Below, piece after piece: positions 29,023 through 38,810 of a DNA stretch of 64,000 nucleotides. Below the pieces are notes generated by a model. That model worked only from the letters and a program-made list of their open reading frames with translations. It did no database searches and had not been told where the DNA came from. Position 1 is the stretch's first letter; every line of letters starts with the position of its first letter. Source of the stretch: Bacteroidaceae bacterium (lineage in GTDB: Bacteria > Bacteroidota > Bacteroidia > Bacteroidales > Bacteroidaceae); assembly GCA_017614465.1 (NCBI GenBank), contig JAGABW010000108.1, forward strand, positions 1 through 64,000, written 5' to 3'. A program made the position numbers and the translations under genes.

Positions 29023-29985
29023 ATGACTGATAAAAAACGCCGTACAATATCAACCTTAGTCACAGTATTTGTGCATGTTATGGTGCTGATACTGATGATG
29101 TTGGTAACCATGCATCTCGTGGATCAAAACGAGATGAATGATGGTGTGCCTGTTCTTCTTGGTAATGTGGATGATGCAGCTGGTGAGGAAGGTGACGGAA
29201 TCCCTGATAAATCTTCAACGGATAATGACAATGAAGATATAAACGCACCAGAAAGTAATTCCTCACAAGAACAGGAATCGGTGTCGGAACCTTCTGAAGC
29301 GGTGGCTAAACCACAAATCACACAAGAGAACGAACCGTCTGTCTATAAAAAGAAAGTTAAGAATGATACACAGACAGATGTGAAGTCGCAAGCAGATAAA
29401 GAATCAAAATTAAAAGCCGCACAAGAGGCTAAGCGTTTGGCAGAAGCAAAAGCAGAAAAAGAAGCAAAATTGAAGGCTGAGGCTGAAGCGAGAGCAAAGG
29501 CTAAGGCAGAAGCAGAAGCCAAAATGAAAGCCGAGATGGAGGCAAAACAAAAAGCAGAAGAGGAAAAGAAACAGCGTCAGGCTGCTGTTAACAGTCGAGT
29601 GTCTGGAGCCTTTGGCAAGGGTGGAAAAACTGGCGATAGTGGAAATGGTCAGAATACTGGAAATCAAGGAAGTACAACAGGAAATAGTAATACTGGTAAT
29701 GTTCACGGTGTTGGTGGCTCTGGTAATGCTACAGCAAATGTAGGTACAAGAACTGTGAAGGCATTGACAAAACCATCGTATGATGATCCAACAAGTGAAG
29801 GACAGATAGTTGTGGCTATAATTGTGAATGCTCAGGGAAAAGTAATTTCAGCTAATATCAAGAGTTTCACAACAACATCAGCCGCTTTGCAATCAGCCGC
29901 ATTAAAAGCCGCGCGCAGTTCTTTGTTTAGTGCTGGTGACTCCAACGAAAATGGTACTATTACCTATGTCTTTAAGCAACGATAA
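29023..29985 (+). CDS. TonB-like energy transducer
   Basis: A 320-residue protein with an N-terminal membrane anchor (about 11-34). An acidic/Ser linker leads into a long Lys/Ala/Glu-rich helical stretch (about 125-190) and a Gly/Asn/Thr-rich spacer, then a C-terminal TonB-like domain (about 240-320) with EGQIVVAIIVNAQGKV. The Ala/Lys/Glu coil also resembles TolA, so this may be a TolA analogue rather than a true TonB. Direct adjacency to exbD supports one complex. Confidence 0.88.
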   Translation: MTDKKRRTISTLVTVFVHVMVLILMMLVTMHLVDQNEMNDGVPVLLGNVDDAAGEEGDGIPDKSSTDNDNEDINAPESNSSQEQESVSEPSEAVAKPQITQENEPSVYKKKVKNDTQTDVKSQADKESKLKAAQEAKRLAEAKAEKEAKLKAEAEARAKAKAEAEAKMKAEMEAKQKAEEEKKQRQAAVNSRVSGAFGKGGKTGDSGNGQNTGNQGSTTGNSNTGNVHGVGGSGNATANVGTRTVKALTKPSYDDPTSEGQIVVAIIVNAQGKVISANIKSFTTTSAALQSAALKAARSSLFSAGDSNENGTITYVFKQR

Positions 29986-30040
29986 TTTATGTTGCGCAAT
30001 ACTATTTATAGCTACTTGTAATCGTATCAATTAAAAAACT

Positions 30041-30074
30041 ACGTTTTTTGTTGGTGGTTTAAAGCAAAAAACGT
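30041..30074. promoter_or_regulatory. 10-bp inverted repeat at the tamB promoter
   Basis: ACGTTTTTTG (30041-30050) and CAAAAAACGT (30065-30074) form a perfect dyad with a 14-base spacer. It ends on the first base of the -7 element. It may be the terminator of the exbB-exbD-tonB run or an operator for tamB; the sequence alone does not decide. Confidence 0.45.
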
Positions 30075-30081
30075 AACTTTG
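30047..30081 (+). promoter_or_regulatory. Promoter of tamB-tamL
   Basis: TAACTTTG (30074-30081) is a good -7 element. TTTG (30047-30050) is 23 bases away; TTGG starting at 30051 fits the spacing better. The start codon is 67 bases downstream. Confidence 0.55.
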
Positions 30082-30148
30082 CCTTAAATAATGCATTATA
30101 AATTAACATGCACCAAATCTGATTCGTTGTCGGGTTTGAAATAATTGA

Positions 30149-33100
30149 ATGAATAATACAATAAAAAAAGTCAGGAATACACTTTTGTGGCTGGTGTTGG
30201 CACCGATAATGCTGGTGCTTTTGTTGTTTATTGCATTATATATTCCTCCTGTTCAGAAATGGGCTGTTGATATCGCAGCAGAAAAGCTATCGGAAGAAAT
30301 GGGATTGCGTGTGACTGTTGACCGCGTTTTGTTGAAATTCCCATTAGATTTAAGCTTGGGTGGCGTTGTGGCTATCAAGGACGATGTTTCTATGTTCAAT
30401 GGAAAGGAACTGAAACCTGATACAGTCTTGAATTGCGACGAATTACTCCTCGATGTAAGTGTAATTCCTTTATTCTCAGGAAAATTACAGGTGGATGAAG
30501 TCTCGCTGAAAAACACATATGTAAACACTTTGGATTTGGTTGATGCCTTGATGATTCAAGGTCATGTAGGTGATTTACATACGAACAATGTCTCAATGCT
30601 TTTTAGTGAAGGAAATGCCAATATTCCAAATCTGTCATTGTCAAGGTCGGATTTGACAATAACACTTGCTGACAGTGTTCCCGAAGATACAACAGATGAA
30701 GAACCATCGTTCCTGAGAATGATAAACATGGAACATGTGGCAATGGACGATGTGGCTTTGAAACTGAATCTGTCACCAAGTCAGGACTCAATGTATGTTA
30801 CAACCCATTTTGACAAGGCTGTGTTGGCTACTCGTCTGGATCTTGAGAAAGGTGATTATTTTGTTAAAGATATGTCCGTTTCCGACAGTTATATCGGTTG
30901 GGATATCGGCGAAAGCCATAATTTAAATTTGACTGTAGATAATCAAACCAAGAAAACAGTTAAAGGTTTCGATCCGAATCATATAAATCTGACAAAAGTA
31001 AATCTCGATATTGATTCGCTCTCGTACCTGTCTTCTGGAGACCTTTATGTTGGTATAAAAAAACTGTCAGCCCATGACCGATGCGGACTTTCTATCGATA
31101 ATGCCAATGGTATCTATCGCATGGATGCAAAGTCGCTTTCTTTGGAGAACTTCAATTTGAAAACACCTGAGAGTGATCTGCATCTGAATATGCAAATGGA
31201 CTTGAATGCATGGGATGAGAAAGAACCTGGAACATTCACTGTTTCGGCTAAGGGAACAGTGGGTAAAGATGACATAATGCAGTTTACAAATGATTTTACC
31301 TCACAGTTTGATAAGTCATGGCCAAATCAGCCGTTGACATTAGACGTTGAGGCAACAGGTAACATGCAGAATCTGTATATCAATCATCTGACAGCCCAAC
31401 TGCCTGGAGCATTTAATATATCTACAAGTGGCAGTTTGTCAAATATTATGGGAGCAGATGGAGATATGGATTTTGATGTCCATATTGATGCTACAGGACA
31501 GAATCTGGCATTTGTAAAGAATTTCCTCCCTGCAGACGTACGCAATAGTTTCAACATCCCTCGAGGTGTCAGTCTGAATGGCGACATGTCAATGCGTAGG
31601 GGAGTGATTAAAGCCAATGCAATGTTAAGAGCGGGAGGTTCTGCTGCAAGAATAATTGCTGATTACGATACCAAATCAGAATATTACATGATAGATTTGG
31701 ATGCTAAGAATTTCCTGGTTAACAGTTTTGTCCCACTCCCTGAGATCACAAAGATAACAGGTCATGTGTATGCCAAAGGTAAGGGATTCGATTTTAATTC
31801 CCCATTGTGCTATACTAACGCTAAGTTGAATCTGGCTCATGCTTCATACGGACAATACTATCTCACAAGAACACAAGCAGCCTTGTCGTTAAAGAATCAT
31901 CATCTTGGTGCTAACATTGATACATCTGATCCTCGACTTATTGGTCATTTCGATATAGATGGCACCATGACAGGAAAGAATATTGCAGCCAACGCAATAA
32001 TCGATTTACCATATGCCGATATCAAGGCGTTGGGATTCAGTGCAGATCCGTTGACGGCGACAGCAACACATGGAACATTGAATTTCAGCAGTAACTATGA
32101 TAATCTGTTCCTTGTGGATATGAATGTTCAAGGTGTACAGGTGACAATGAATGATAGGGACAGTCTGGTTACCGACATGTTTGATCTGTATGCTATTAGT
32201 ACGGTTGATTCAACTGCAATTTCTGCTAAGACAGGCGACTTCATTTTGAATATGTATTCCCCAAACAACCTGTTTAAATTGGTTGATCAATATTCATTAG
32301 TGGGAAAGACATTAGGACAACAATTGAAAGACCGTAACTTGAATCTTGATCATATCAAATCCATGATGCCTGAAGCAACGCTTTATGCTAAAATCGGAAA
32401 TGATAACCCTATAAGTAAGTTTATAGCATTGAAAGGTTACCGATATGATGAGATATCTGCAAATCTGCAGACTTCAAAAGAATTCGGTTTGAGAGGAGAT
32501 GCTCATGTCTATGCCTTCAAGAACGATTCTTTGAGTGTTGACACAGTTTTCTTTAATCTTCAGCAGGATTCCACATTCTTGTCATTCAACTCGGGTATAA
32601 CATGCAGTGAACAAGAACTCTTCCCTGCGTTCTCGGCTTATGTGGACGGACATATAGAGCCAAGTAAAGCCGATGTGCGTATTTCGTTCTTTGATGAGAA
32701 CAGGGAGAAAGGACTTGATTTAGGCTTACGTGGAATTATCGGAGAGGACAGTGTGTTGCGTATGACTATGTTCCCAGAGAAACCAATTATCGCATATAGG
32801 GAATTCACCGTAAATCCGGATAGTTATATTCATTTACACAAGAAGAATCGCATGTTTGCCGATGTCTTCCTGACATCCAACTCCGACAGTTGTACAATCT
32901 CATTGAAGGCAAATCCTGATGATACACAACTGCAGAATATAAATGCAGTTATCAATAATGTGGATTTGAAACAACTTCTTTCTGTTGTGCCATTCGTCCC
33001 TCGTATGACAGGAAATGCCAGTCTGAGTGCTGATTATGTGTTGACTGAAGATAATTATTCTGTTGAAGGACTATTTGAAGCCGAAAACTTTACATATGAA

Positions 33101-34846
33101 GGCGTACCGATGGGAGACCTGATGACTATGTTCAGATATCATCCTGTGGGCGAAGTCGGTCATGATATCAATGCCGTGTTATTCCAGAACGAGTATTCAA
33201 TAGCGAAAATCGCTGGAACATATAATGCGGACGGAAATGAGCATCTTGATTTGTCTGTAATTCTGGAACAGTTGCCTGCTTCATTAGCCGATCCGTTTAT
33301 CCCAGATAACATATGTGCGTTTGATGGTATGATTGACGGATTGATTAATGTCAAAGGTCCGTTAGACTCATTATTGTTCAACGGTAATATATATCCAGAG
33401 GATGTACATGTATATAGCGAGGTCTATTCATTCGATTTGCGTTTGGGCAATAATCCGATAACATTTACGAATAGTTTACTTAGATTTAACGGCATAAGTA
33501 TATACGGCGCACATGATAATCCGTTGACGATAAACGGTTTCGTGGACTTCTCCGACTTGGATAATATGAAGTTTAATCTGAGTCTGTATGGACAGGATTT
33601 CGCCGTGTTTGATGCTCCGCGTACTCATAAATCGGCATTGTACGGCACTCTCTATGGAGATTTCTTTGCACGTGTGAACGGAACAAGTAATGATTTGAAG
33701 GTGCGAGGACTTGTGAACGTGTTGAATTCTACAGATATGACATATATAATGACAAATACTCCATTGACAGTGGATTACCGATTGGATGATATTGTCACAT
33801 TTGTGGATTTCTCTGCTCCGCCTGATATGTCAAAGCGTGAACCTCATAAGTTTATGGGTGTTGACTTGCAATTGACTTTGGAAATCGAAGATGGTGCGAA
33901 GGTGAATTGTGAGTTTAGTGCCGACGGACAGAGTTATGTGAATGTACAGGGTGGGGGAACCATACGTATGAACTATACCCCAGAAGGTGTGTTTAATATG
34001 TTGGGACGTTATACCATCAACGAAGGTGAAATGAAATATACCTTGCCTGTAATCCCATTGAAGACATTCACAATTAAAAAAGGCAGTTATATCGAGTTTA
34101 CTGGTGAGGCCTCAAATCCAATACTTAATATAGAGGCAACCGAAACCGAAAAGGCAAGTGTAGGCAACGAAGACGGTTCAAGTCGCACAGTATTGTTTAA
34201 TACAGGATTGAGAATAACAAATACTCTGAATGACATGGGACTTGAGTTTACAATCGATGCCCCAGAGGATTTGGCTGTACAGAATGAATTGGCTGGAATG
34301 ACGGCTGAGGAAAAGAATAAACTGGCGGTGGCTATGTTGGCTACAGGCATGTATCTGTCGTCTAATAATTCATCAGGATTTAGTGCATCTAACGCTCTTA
34401 ACCAGTTCTTGCAATCTGAAATCAACAATATCGCAGGAAAAGCCTTTAGTTCGGCTCTGAAGGTTGATATGTCTCTCGGATTGGAACAGAACAAGCGTGA
34501 AGACGGATCAACACGTACCGATTATTCATTCAAGTTCTCAAAGAGATTCTTCAGTGATCGCCTGAATGTGGTAATCGGAGGAAAAGTAAGTTCTGGCGAA
34601 AATAACAACCAGCCTTCAGGTGCTTATATCGACGACGTCAGTTTGGAATGGCGTCTTGACAAAGGCGGTACACAATACATCAGATTATTCCATGATAAGA
34701 ACTATGATAATCTTGTAGAAGGTGAGCTTACAGAAAACGGTGCTGGTGTGCTGTTGCGTAAGAAGGTGGACAAGTTCTCAGATCTGATTATCTGGAAAAG
34801 GAAGAATAAGAAGCCGGTAGATAACCAAAATAGAAGTAACAGGTAA
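30149..34846 (+). CDS. tamB: TamB family translocation/assembly protein
   Basis: A 1565-residue AsmA-like protein of the TamB (DUF490) family. One N-terminal membrane segment (about 12-32) anchors it in the inner membrane. The long middle is repetitive beta-strand sequence expected to form a periplasm-spanning groove. The conserved TamB domain fills the last 400 residues, with MLGRYTINEGEMKYTLPVIP and IKKGSYIEFTGEASNPILNI. Members help move proteins or phospholipids to the outer membrane. tamL starts one base after its stop. Confidence 0.93.
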   Translation: MNNTIKKVRNTLLWLVLAPIMLVLLLFIALYIPPVQKWAVDIAAEKLSEEMGLRVTVDRVLLKFPLDLSLGGVVAIKDDVSMFNGKELKPDTVLNCDELLLDVSVIPLFSGKLQVDEVSLKNTYVNTLDLVDALMIQGHVGDLHTNNVSMLFSEGNANIPNLSLSRSDLTITLADSVPEDTTDEEPSFLRMINMEHVAMDDVALKLNLSPSQDSMYVTTHFDKAVLATRLDLEKGDYFVKDMSVSDSYIGWDIGESHNLNLTVDNQTKKTVKGFDPNHINLTKVNLDIDSLSYLSSGDLYVGIKKLSAHDRCGLSIDNANGIYRMDAKSLSLENFNLKTPESDLHLNMQMDLNAWDEKEPGTFTVSAKGTVGKDDIMQFTNDFTSQFDKSWPNQPLTLDVEATGNMQNLYINHLTAQLPGAFNISTSGSLSNIMGADGDMDFDVHIDATGQNLAFVKNFLPADVRNSFNIPRGVSLNGDMSMRRGVIKANAMLRAGGSAARIIADYDTKSEYYMIDLDAKNFLVNSFVPLPEITKITGHVYAKGKGFDFNSPLCYTNAKLNLAHASYGQYYLTRTQAALSLKNHHLGANIDTSDPRLIGHFDIDGTMTGKNIAANAIIDLPYADIKALGFSADPLTATATHGTLNFSSNYDNLFLVDMNVQGVQVTMNDRDSLVTDMFDLYAISTVDSTAISAKTGDFILNMYSPNNLFKLVDQYSLVGKTLGQQLKDRNLNLDHIKSMMPEATLYAKIGNDNPISKFIALKGYRYDEISANLQTSKEFGLRGDAHVYAFKNDSLSVDTVFFNLQQDSTFLSFNSGITCSEQELFPAFSAYVDGHIEPSKADVRISFFDENREKGLDLGLRGIIGEDSVLRMTMFPEKPIIAYREFTVNPDSYIHLHKKNRMFADVFLTSNSDSCTISLKANPDDTQLQNINAVINNVDLKQLLSVVPFVPRMTGNASLSADYVLTEDNYSVEGLFEAENFTYEGVPMGDLMTMFRYHPVGEVGHDINAVLFQNEYSIAKIAGTYNADGNEHLDLSVILEQLPASLADPFIPDNICAFDGMIDGLINVKGPLDSLLFNGNIYPEDVHVYSEVYSFDLRLGNNPITFTNSLLRFNGISIYGAHDNPLTINGFVDFSDLDNMKFNLSLYGQDFAVFDAPRTHKSALYGTLYGDFFARVNGTSNDLKVRGLVNVLNSTDMTYIMTNTPLTVDYRLDDIVTFVDFSAPPDMSKREPHKFMGVDLQLTLEIEDGAKVNCEFSADGQSYVNVQGGGTIRMNYTPEGVFNMLGRYTINEGEMKYTLPVIPLKTFTIKKGSYIEFTGEASNPILNIEATETEKASVGNEDGSSRTVLFNTGLRITNTLNDMGLEFTIDAPEDLAVQNELAGMTAEEKNKLAVAMLATGMYLSSNNSSGFSASNALNQFLQSEINNIAGKAFSSALKVDMSLGLEQNKREDGSTRTDYSFKFSKRFFSDRLNVVIGGKVSSGENNNQPSGAYIDDVSLEWRLDKGGTQYIRLFHDKNYDNLVEGELTENGAGVLLRKKVDKFSDLIIWKRKNKKPVDNQNRSNR

Positions 34847-34847
34847 T

Positions 34848-37286
34848 ATGAATTACATCTATTATATATTAATATTATTTATATGCGTATTTACCTCTTG
34901 TAGTACAACAAGCGGACTGAAAGAAGATGAAACCCTATATACAGGAATAAAATCGACTACAATTGAGGATAAGCAAGGCACAAGTGCAGAAAATATTGCT
35001 TTGACAGAAGTCGAGGCAGCTCTGGCATATGAACCGAACAACTCCTTTATGGGAAGTTCGTCAATGCGTATGCCATTACCGATAGGCTTATGGATTTATA
35101 ACGGACTTGTGGATAAACAGAAAACAGGATTCTCAAAATGGATTTTCAATACCTTTGGCAGCAAACCTATAACGTTGAATATGGTGAATCCACGCACACG
35201 TGTTCAGGTGGCAGAGAATCTTCTTCAAAACTATGGTTATTTCAGAGGTTCTGTGGATTATCAGATTGTACCTCAGCATAATCCTAAAAAGGCGAAGATT
35301 GCATATGATATAAAACTGGGCAAACCATATTTGTTTGATTCTATCAAATGTGCTTTCCCTTATCTGCAAGACAGTTTATTGACTGCCACAGAATCACAAT
35401 CATATGTAAAACAAGACGCACAGTTTAGTGTGGTGGATCTTCAGGCAGAAAAAGAACGTATCAACAGCGTTTTCAGAAATAACGGCTTTTATTTTTATCG
35501 CCCTGATTATATTAATTTCTTCGCTGATTCAATCAACACTCCACAACGTGTGAAACTGTTGATTGCTCAAGACCCGGATATTCCGGCTTATGCTCAACGC
35601 CAATGGTATATTGGCGATATCGAGGTGAATATCCGCAGACAGATGAATGTGGACAGCAGAAGATATACTTCATTAAACTCTCAAAGAAACGACTCTGTCA
35701 GAGGCGGACTGCGATCAGATTCATTGTCGTACAGACGACCTATGTCGCCTTCGATGAGCACTGCCCAACGTCAGATGTCAGCATATACCGATTCACTGGT
35801 GTTGCGTCATCTGAAGTATCGTTGGATGGGCGAGAAGAAGCCTATAAGTGGCAGAATTCTGTTCCGTAACTTCAGATTCTATCATAAACAACTGTTCTCA
35901 CAAGAGAAAGTCAATGAATCTCTGATGAACATGACGAACATGAAGATATTCCGTAATATCCAGTACACATATACACCTCGTGATACAACAGGTGTGAACG
36001 ACACTCTTGATGTTCGTGTTGATGCTACAATGGATAAGTTGGTCGATGCTGAGTTGGATTTCAATATAACCCAGAAGAGTAATTCTCAGGTAGGGCCTAA
36101 TGCTGCGTTGACCTTGTCTAAACGTAATGCTTTTGGACATGGCGAGACATTCTCAATAAAACTGAAAGGATCCTATGAGTGGCAGACTAAGTCCACACAG
36201 CGAATTAAGGGGCAGGATCATATTGACTCATACGAGGCTGGTTTGGAAACATCTATCGTATATCCATGGCTTGTCTTCCCGGGAGTCAACTCAAAACGAT
36301 TTAAGTATGCCACATCAACAGCCTTTAAGTTTGATATTAACCATCTGAATCGTTCTGGTTATTATCGCTTACTCTCTTTTAATGCAGCGGTGGATTATAA
36401 TTTCAGTACATCCAAATGGTGGTCACACCGTGTGTCTCCGATATCTCTGACTTATAATAAACTGGAGAATACGACCGAGAAATTCGACTCAATAGCAGCC
36501 GATAATAAGGCATTACTCATAAGTTTGCAGAATCATTTTGTTCCAGCAATGCATTATACAGCTGTTTATAATAACTCATGGTTCTCACGCATAAAGAATT
36601 CAACAGTGTTGGAGCTTTCAGTAAAGCAAGCAGGAAATATAACCAGTGGAATCATGGCATTGTCGGGCAAGAAATGGGATGAAAAGGAAAAGAAATTGTT
36701 TAATTGTCCTTATTCTCAATTCCTCAAGATGTCAGTGGATTTAAGAAATAAGTTCCCTTTAAATGAGAAATCATTAATCGCTACCCGCTTGTTTGCTGGG
36801 GCTCTCTGGTGCTATGGAAATAGTGAATTTGCACCATACAGCGAGTTGTTCTATGTGGGTGGTGCAAATGACATACGTGCTTTTGCAGCTCACAGTATAG
36901 GACCGGGAAGATATTATGACTATGAAGGACGAGGAACTTATCTTGATCAGGCCGGAGACTTGAAACTGGAGGCTAATATCGAATATCGTTTCCCTTTAGT
37001 GAGCCAGTTGTATGGAGCCTTATTTGTTGATGCTGGAAATGTATGGCTGCTTCGTAAATCAGATTCTCATCCAAACGGAGAAATAGGAAACTCTTCTTTC
37101 TTGAATAGTATGGCATTGGGTACAGGTTTCGGATTCAGATACGATCTCGAATTTCTTATTTTGCGATTTGATGTAGGTATCGGAATTCATGCTCCATATG
37201 ACACCGGAAAAAAGGGTTATTACAACATCCCAAAATTCTGGCGTGATGGGGTAGGATTGCACTTTGCAGTAGGTTATCCGTTCTGA
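34848..37286 (+). CDS. tamL: TamL, lipoprotein-type Omp85 outer-membrane protein
   Basis: An 812-residue Omp85 (BamA/TamA) family protein. Its N-terminus is a lipoprotein signal with cysteine at residue 18 (FTSC), the feature that defines the Bacteroidota TamL variant. POTRA-like repeats occupy roughly 110-400 and the C-terminal barrel carries the family motifs VGGANDIRAFAAHSIGPG and LKLEANIEYRFPLV. With TamB it should form an envelope-spanning assembly module. The one-base spacing to tamB supports a shared complex. Confidence 0.9.
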   Translation: MNYIYYILILFICVFTSCSTTSGLKEDETLYTGIKSTTIEDKQGTSAENIALTEVEAALAYEPNNSFMGSSSMRMPLPIGLWIYNGLVDKQKTGFSKWIFNTFGSKPITLNMVNPRTRVQVAENLLQNYGYFRGSVDYQIVPQHNPKKAKIAYDIKLGKPYLFDSIKCAFPYLQDSLLTATESQSYVKQDAQFSVVDLQAEKERINSVFRNNGFYFYRPDYINFFADSINTPQRVKLLIAQDPDIPAYAQRQWYIGDIEVNIRRQMNVDSRRYTSLNSQRNDSVRGGLRSDSLSYRRPMSPSMSTAQRQMSAYTDSLVLRHLKYRWMGEKKPISGRILFRNFRFYHKQLFSQEKVNESLMNMTNMKIFRNIQYTYTPRDTTGVNDTLDVRVDATMDKLVDAELDFNITQKSNSQVGPNAALTLSKRNAFGHGETFSIKLKGSYEWQTKSTQRIKGQDHIDSYEAGLETSIVYPWLVFPGVNSKRFKYATSTAFKFDINHLNRSGYYRLLSFNAAVDYNFSTSKWWSHRVSPISLTYNKLENTTEKFDSIAADNKALLISLQNHFVPAMHYTAVYNNSWFSRIKNSTVLELSVKQAGNITSGIMALSGKKWDEKEKKLFNCPYSQFLKMSVDLRNKFPLNEKSLIATRLFAGALWCYGNSEFAPYSELFYVGGANDIRAFAAHSIGPGRYYDYEGRGTYLDQAGDLKLEANIEYRFPLVSQLYGALFVDAGNVWLLRKSDSHPNGEIGNSSFLNSMALGTGFGFRYDLEFLILRFDVGIGIHAPYDTGKKGYYNIPKFWRDGVGLHFAVGYPF

Positions 37287-37340
37287 TTTCCACCTTTTTT
37301 AGACAAATTTTCATTATTTCTTAAAAAAGTGAATAAAAAA

Positions 37341-37371
37341 TTTGTTAATTAAGAAAAAAAGCGTACCTTTG
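37341..37371 (+). promoter_or_regulatory. Promoter of the initiator tRNA
   Basis: TTTG (37341-37344) and TACCTTTG (37364-37371) with 19 bases between: a perfect consensus match, 35 bases before the tRNA. Confidence 0.85.
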
Positions 37372-37406
37372 CAACCGCTTTCGGAAAGGAAGTATAGACA
37401 TAACAT

Positions 37407-37480
37407 CGCGGAGTGGTAGCAGTTGGTAGCTCGCCAGGCTCATAACCTGGAGGTCATTGGTTCGAGTCCAATCTCCGCAA
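37407..37480 (+). tRNA. tRNA-Met(CAU), initiator type, atypical
   Basis: Acceptor, anticodon and T arms pair well and the anticodon is CAT (37441-37443). The first acceptor pair is C1-A72, a mismatch that marks bacterial initiator tRNAs. Two features are unusual: an extra base in the D-stem region (74 rather than 73 bases to the discriminator, T37417 looks bulged) and an A29-U41 pair where initiators normally have the first of three G-C pairs (AGG/CCT instead of GGG/CCC). CCA does not directly follow the discriminator A. Confidence 0.88.
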
Positions 37481-37495
37481 CACCAACCCTTGGAT

Positions 37496-37537
37496 ACGCT
37501 AAGATGACTTTTTTAGTCTGATTAGCGTTTCTTTTTT
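37496..37537 (+). terminator. Terminator of the initiator tRNA
   Basis: The arms ACGCTAA (37496-37502) and TTAGCGT (37522-37528) flank a partly paired loop and are followed by TT, C and seven T residues. It is a typical intrinsic terminator. Confidence 0.8.
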
Positions 37538-37540
37538 TAT

Positions 37541-37752
37541 TATATAATACATTACCCAATTCGCAAAGACCTAACCAGTAAGATTTTTATCTAATTACTC
37601 GTAATTATTTATACTTGTTATTATGAGTTTTGTCCTTATCTTTTTGTCAGCATTGTCCTGAGAAAGAGTATGAGATAAAATAACTCATATATATAATAAG
37701 GAGGTATAGGTCGTTGTTATTACCTTCTTATAGTCATTAGGGCACCAATAAT
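37541..37752. other. Structured intergenic DNA between tRNA and prs
   Basis: No open reading frame with protein-like sequence is seen. Two inverted repeats stand out: TATGAGTT (37622-37629) with AACTCATA (37682-37689), and an 11-bp stem (37696-37706 with 37721-37731, one G-U pair). There is no good TAnnTTTG element on either strand. It could be untranslated RNA downstream of prs or a small RNA; neither is shown. Confidence 0.3.
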
Positions 37753-37788
37753 ATAATCGGGGAGAACGAATCCGTTCTCCCCGATTAT
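37753..37788 (-). terminator. Long hairpin downstream of prs
   Basis: A perfect 16-bp stem (37753-37768 with 37773-37788) and 4-base loop lies 35 bases past the prs stop. T-tracts are poor, but the stem is strong and the place is right for transcript end or 3' protection. Confidence 0.65.
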
Positions 37789-37823
37789 GTTTCAAGCATA
37801 TTATATTGTATGTAATATGATTT

Positions 37824-38795
37824 TTAGTCGTTTTTAGCCTGCTTAAAAGCGTTCATTTCGAAATCAAGTTGTGTACTAACTGACTGGTTGGTTTCTATGC
37901 ACTTGATTGCTTGAGCAAACATCTTTGCAACAGAAAGTTGTTTAACCTTAGTACAAACGTTTGAGTATGGAATTGAATCAGTGAAAACCATTTCCTCAAG
38001 ACTTGAATTCTGTACACGTTCATTAGCAGAACCCGACATGATGCAGTGGCTTGCTACGGCGCGTACTGATTTTGCTCCTGCTTTCTTCATTTCGTTAGCA
38101 GCGAATGTGATAGTACCGGCTGTATCTACCATATCATCTACTATAACGACATTCTTATCTTTAACATCACCAATGATTTGGATTGATTCCACCACATTTG
38201 CGCGCAAACGTGTCTTGTTGCATAATACCAATGGCACGTTCAGTTTCTTTGAGAATAATGCTGCACGCTTAGATGCACCTACGTCTGGTGCTGCGATGAT
38301 GAGATTATCCAGATTCAAAGAAGCTATATATGGAACAAGTACAAGTGATGCATAGAGATGATCAACGGGTACATCAAAGAATCCCTGGATTTGGTCTGCA
38401 TGGAGATCCATTGTTATAAGGCGATCTATTCCAGCTACGCTGAGCATGTCTGCAACCAACTTGGCTCCTATTGGAACACGTGGCTTGTCTTTACGGTCCT
38501 GACGTGCCCATCCGAAATATGGTACTACTGCGATGATGCTGCGTGCAGATGCACGTTTTGCTGCATCGATCATTAAAAGAAGTTCCATTAGGTTGTCGGT
38601 GTTAGGGAATGTTGATTGTACGAGAAATACATCGCATCCACGAATTGATTCTTCAAACGAAACAACGAATTCACCATCGGCGAATGTTGTTTTTACTAAG
38701 TTGCCTAGTGGGCAGCCAAGATGTTGACAAATTCGTTCTGCAAGATATTTTGAGTTTGTACCTGCAAAAACTTTGAATTGTTTATTGGAGTCCAT
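37824..38795 (-). CDS. prs: Ribose-phosphate pyrophosphokinase
   Basis: A 323-residue PRPP synthase that makes phosphoribosyl pyrophosphate from ribose 5-phosphate and ATP. The flexible-loop region VVPYFGWARQDRKDKPR, MDLHADQIQGFF and the PRPP-binding VVIVDDMVDTAGT are all present. It starts 15 bases after the stop of a PurF-like gene that would use PRPP, so the two are probably cotranscribed. Confidence 0.97.
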   Translation of the reverse strand: MDSNKQFKVFAGTNSKYLAERICQHLGCPLGNLVKTTFADGEFVVSFEESIRGCDVFLVQSTFPNTDNLMELLLMIDAAKRASARSIIAVVPYFGWARQDRKDKPRVPIGAKLVADMLSVAGIDRLITMDLHADQIQGFFDVPVDHLYASLVLVPYIASLNLDNLIIAAPDVGASKRAALFSKKLNVPLVLCNKTRLRANVVESIQIIGDVKDKNVVIVDDMVDTAGTITFAANEMKKAGAKSVRAVASHCIMSGSANERVQNSSLEEMVFTDSIPYSNVCTKVKQLSVAKMFAQAIKCIETNQSVSTQLDFEMNAFKQAKND

Positions 38796-38810
38796 TGTAT
38801 TATTTGGGGT

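Noticed and set aside
29410..29706. Open Phe/Cys/Leu-rich minus-strand frame opposite the TonB-like gene
   Set aside because: It is produced by the Lys/Ala/Glu codon repeats of the real gene read in reverse.
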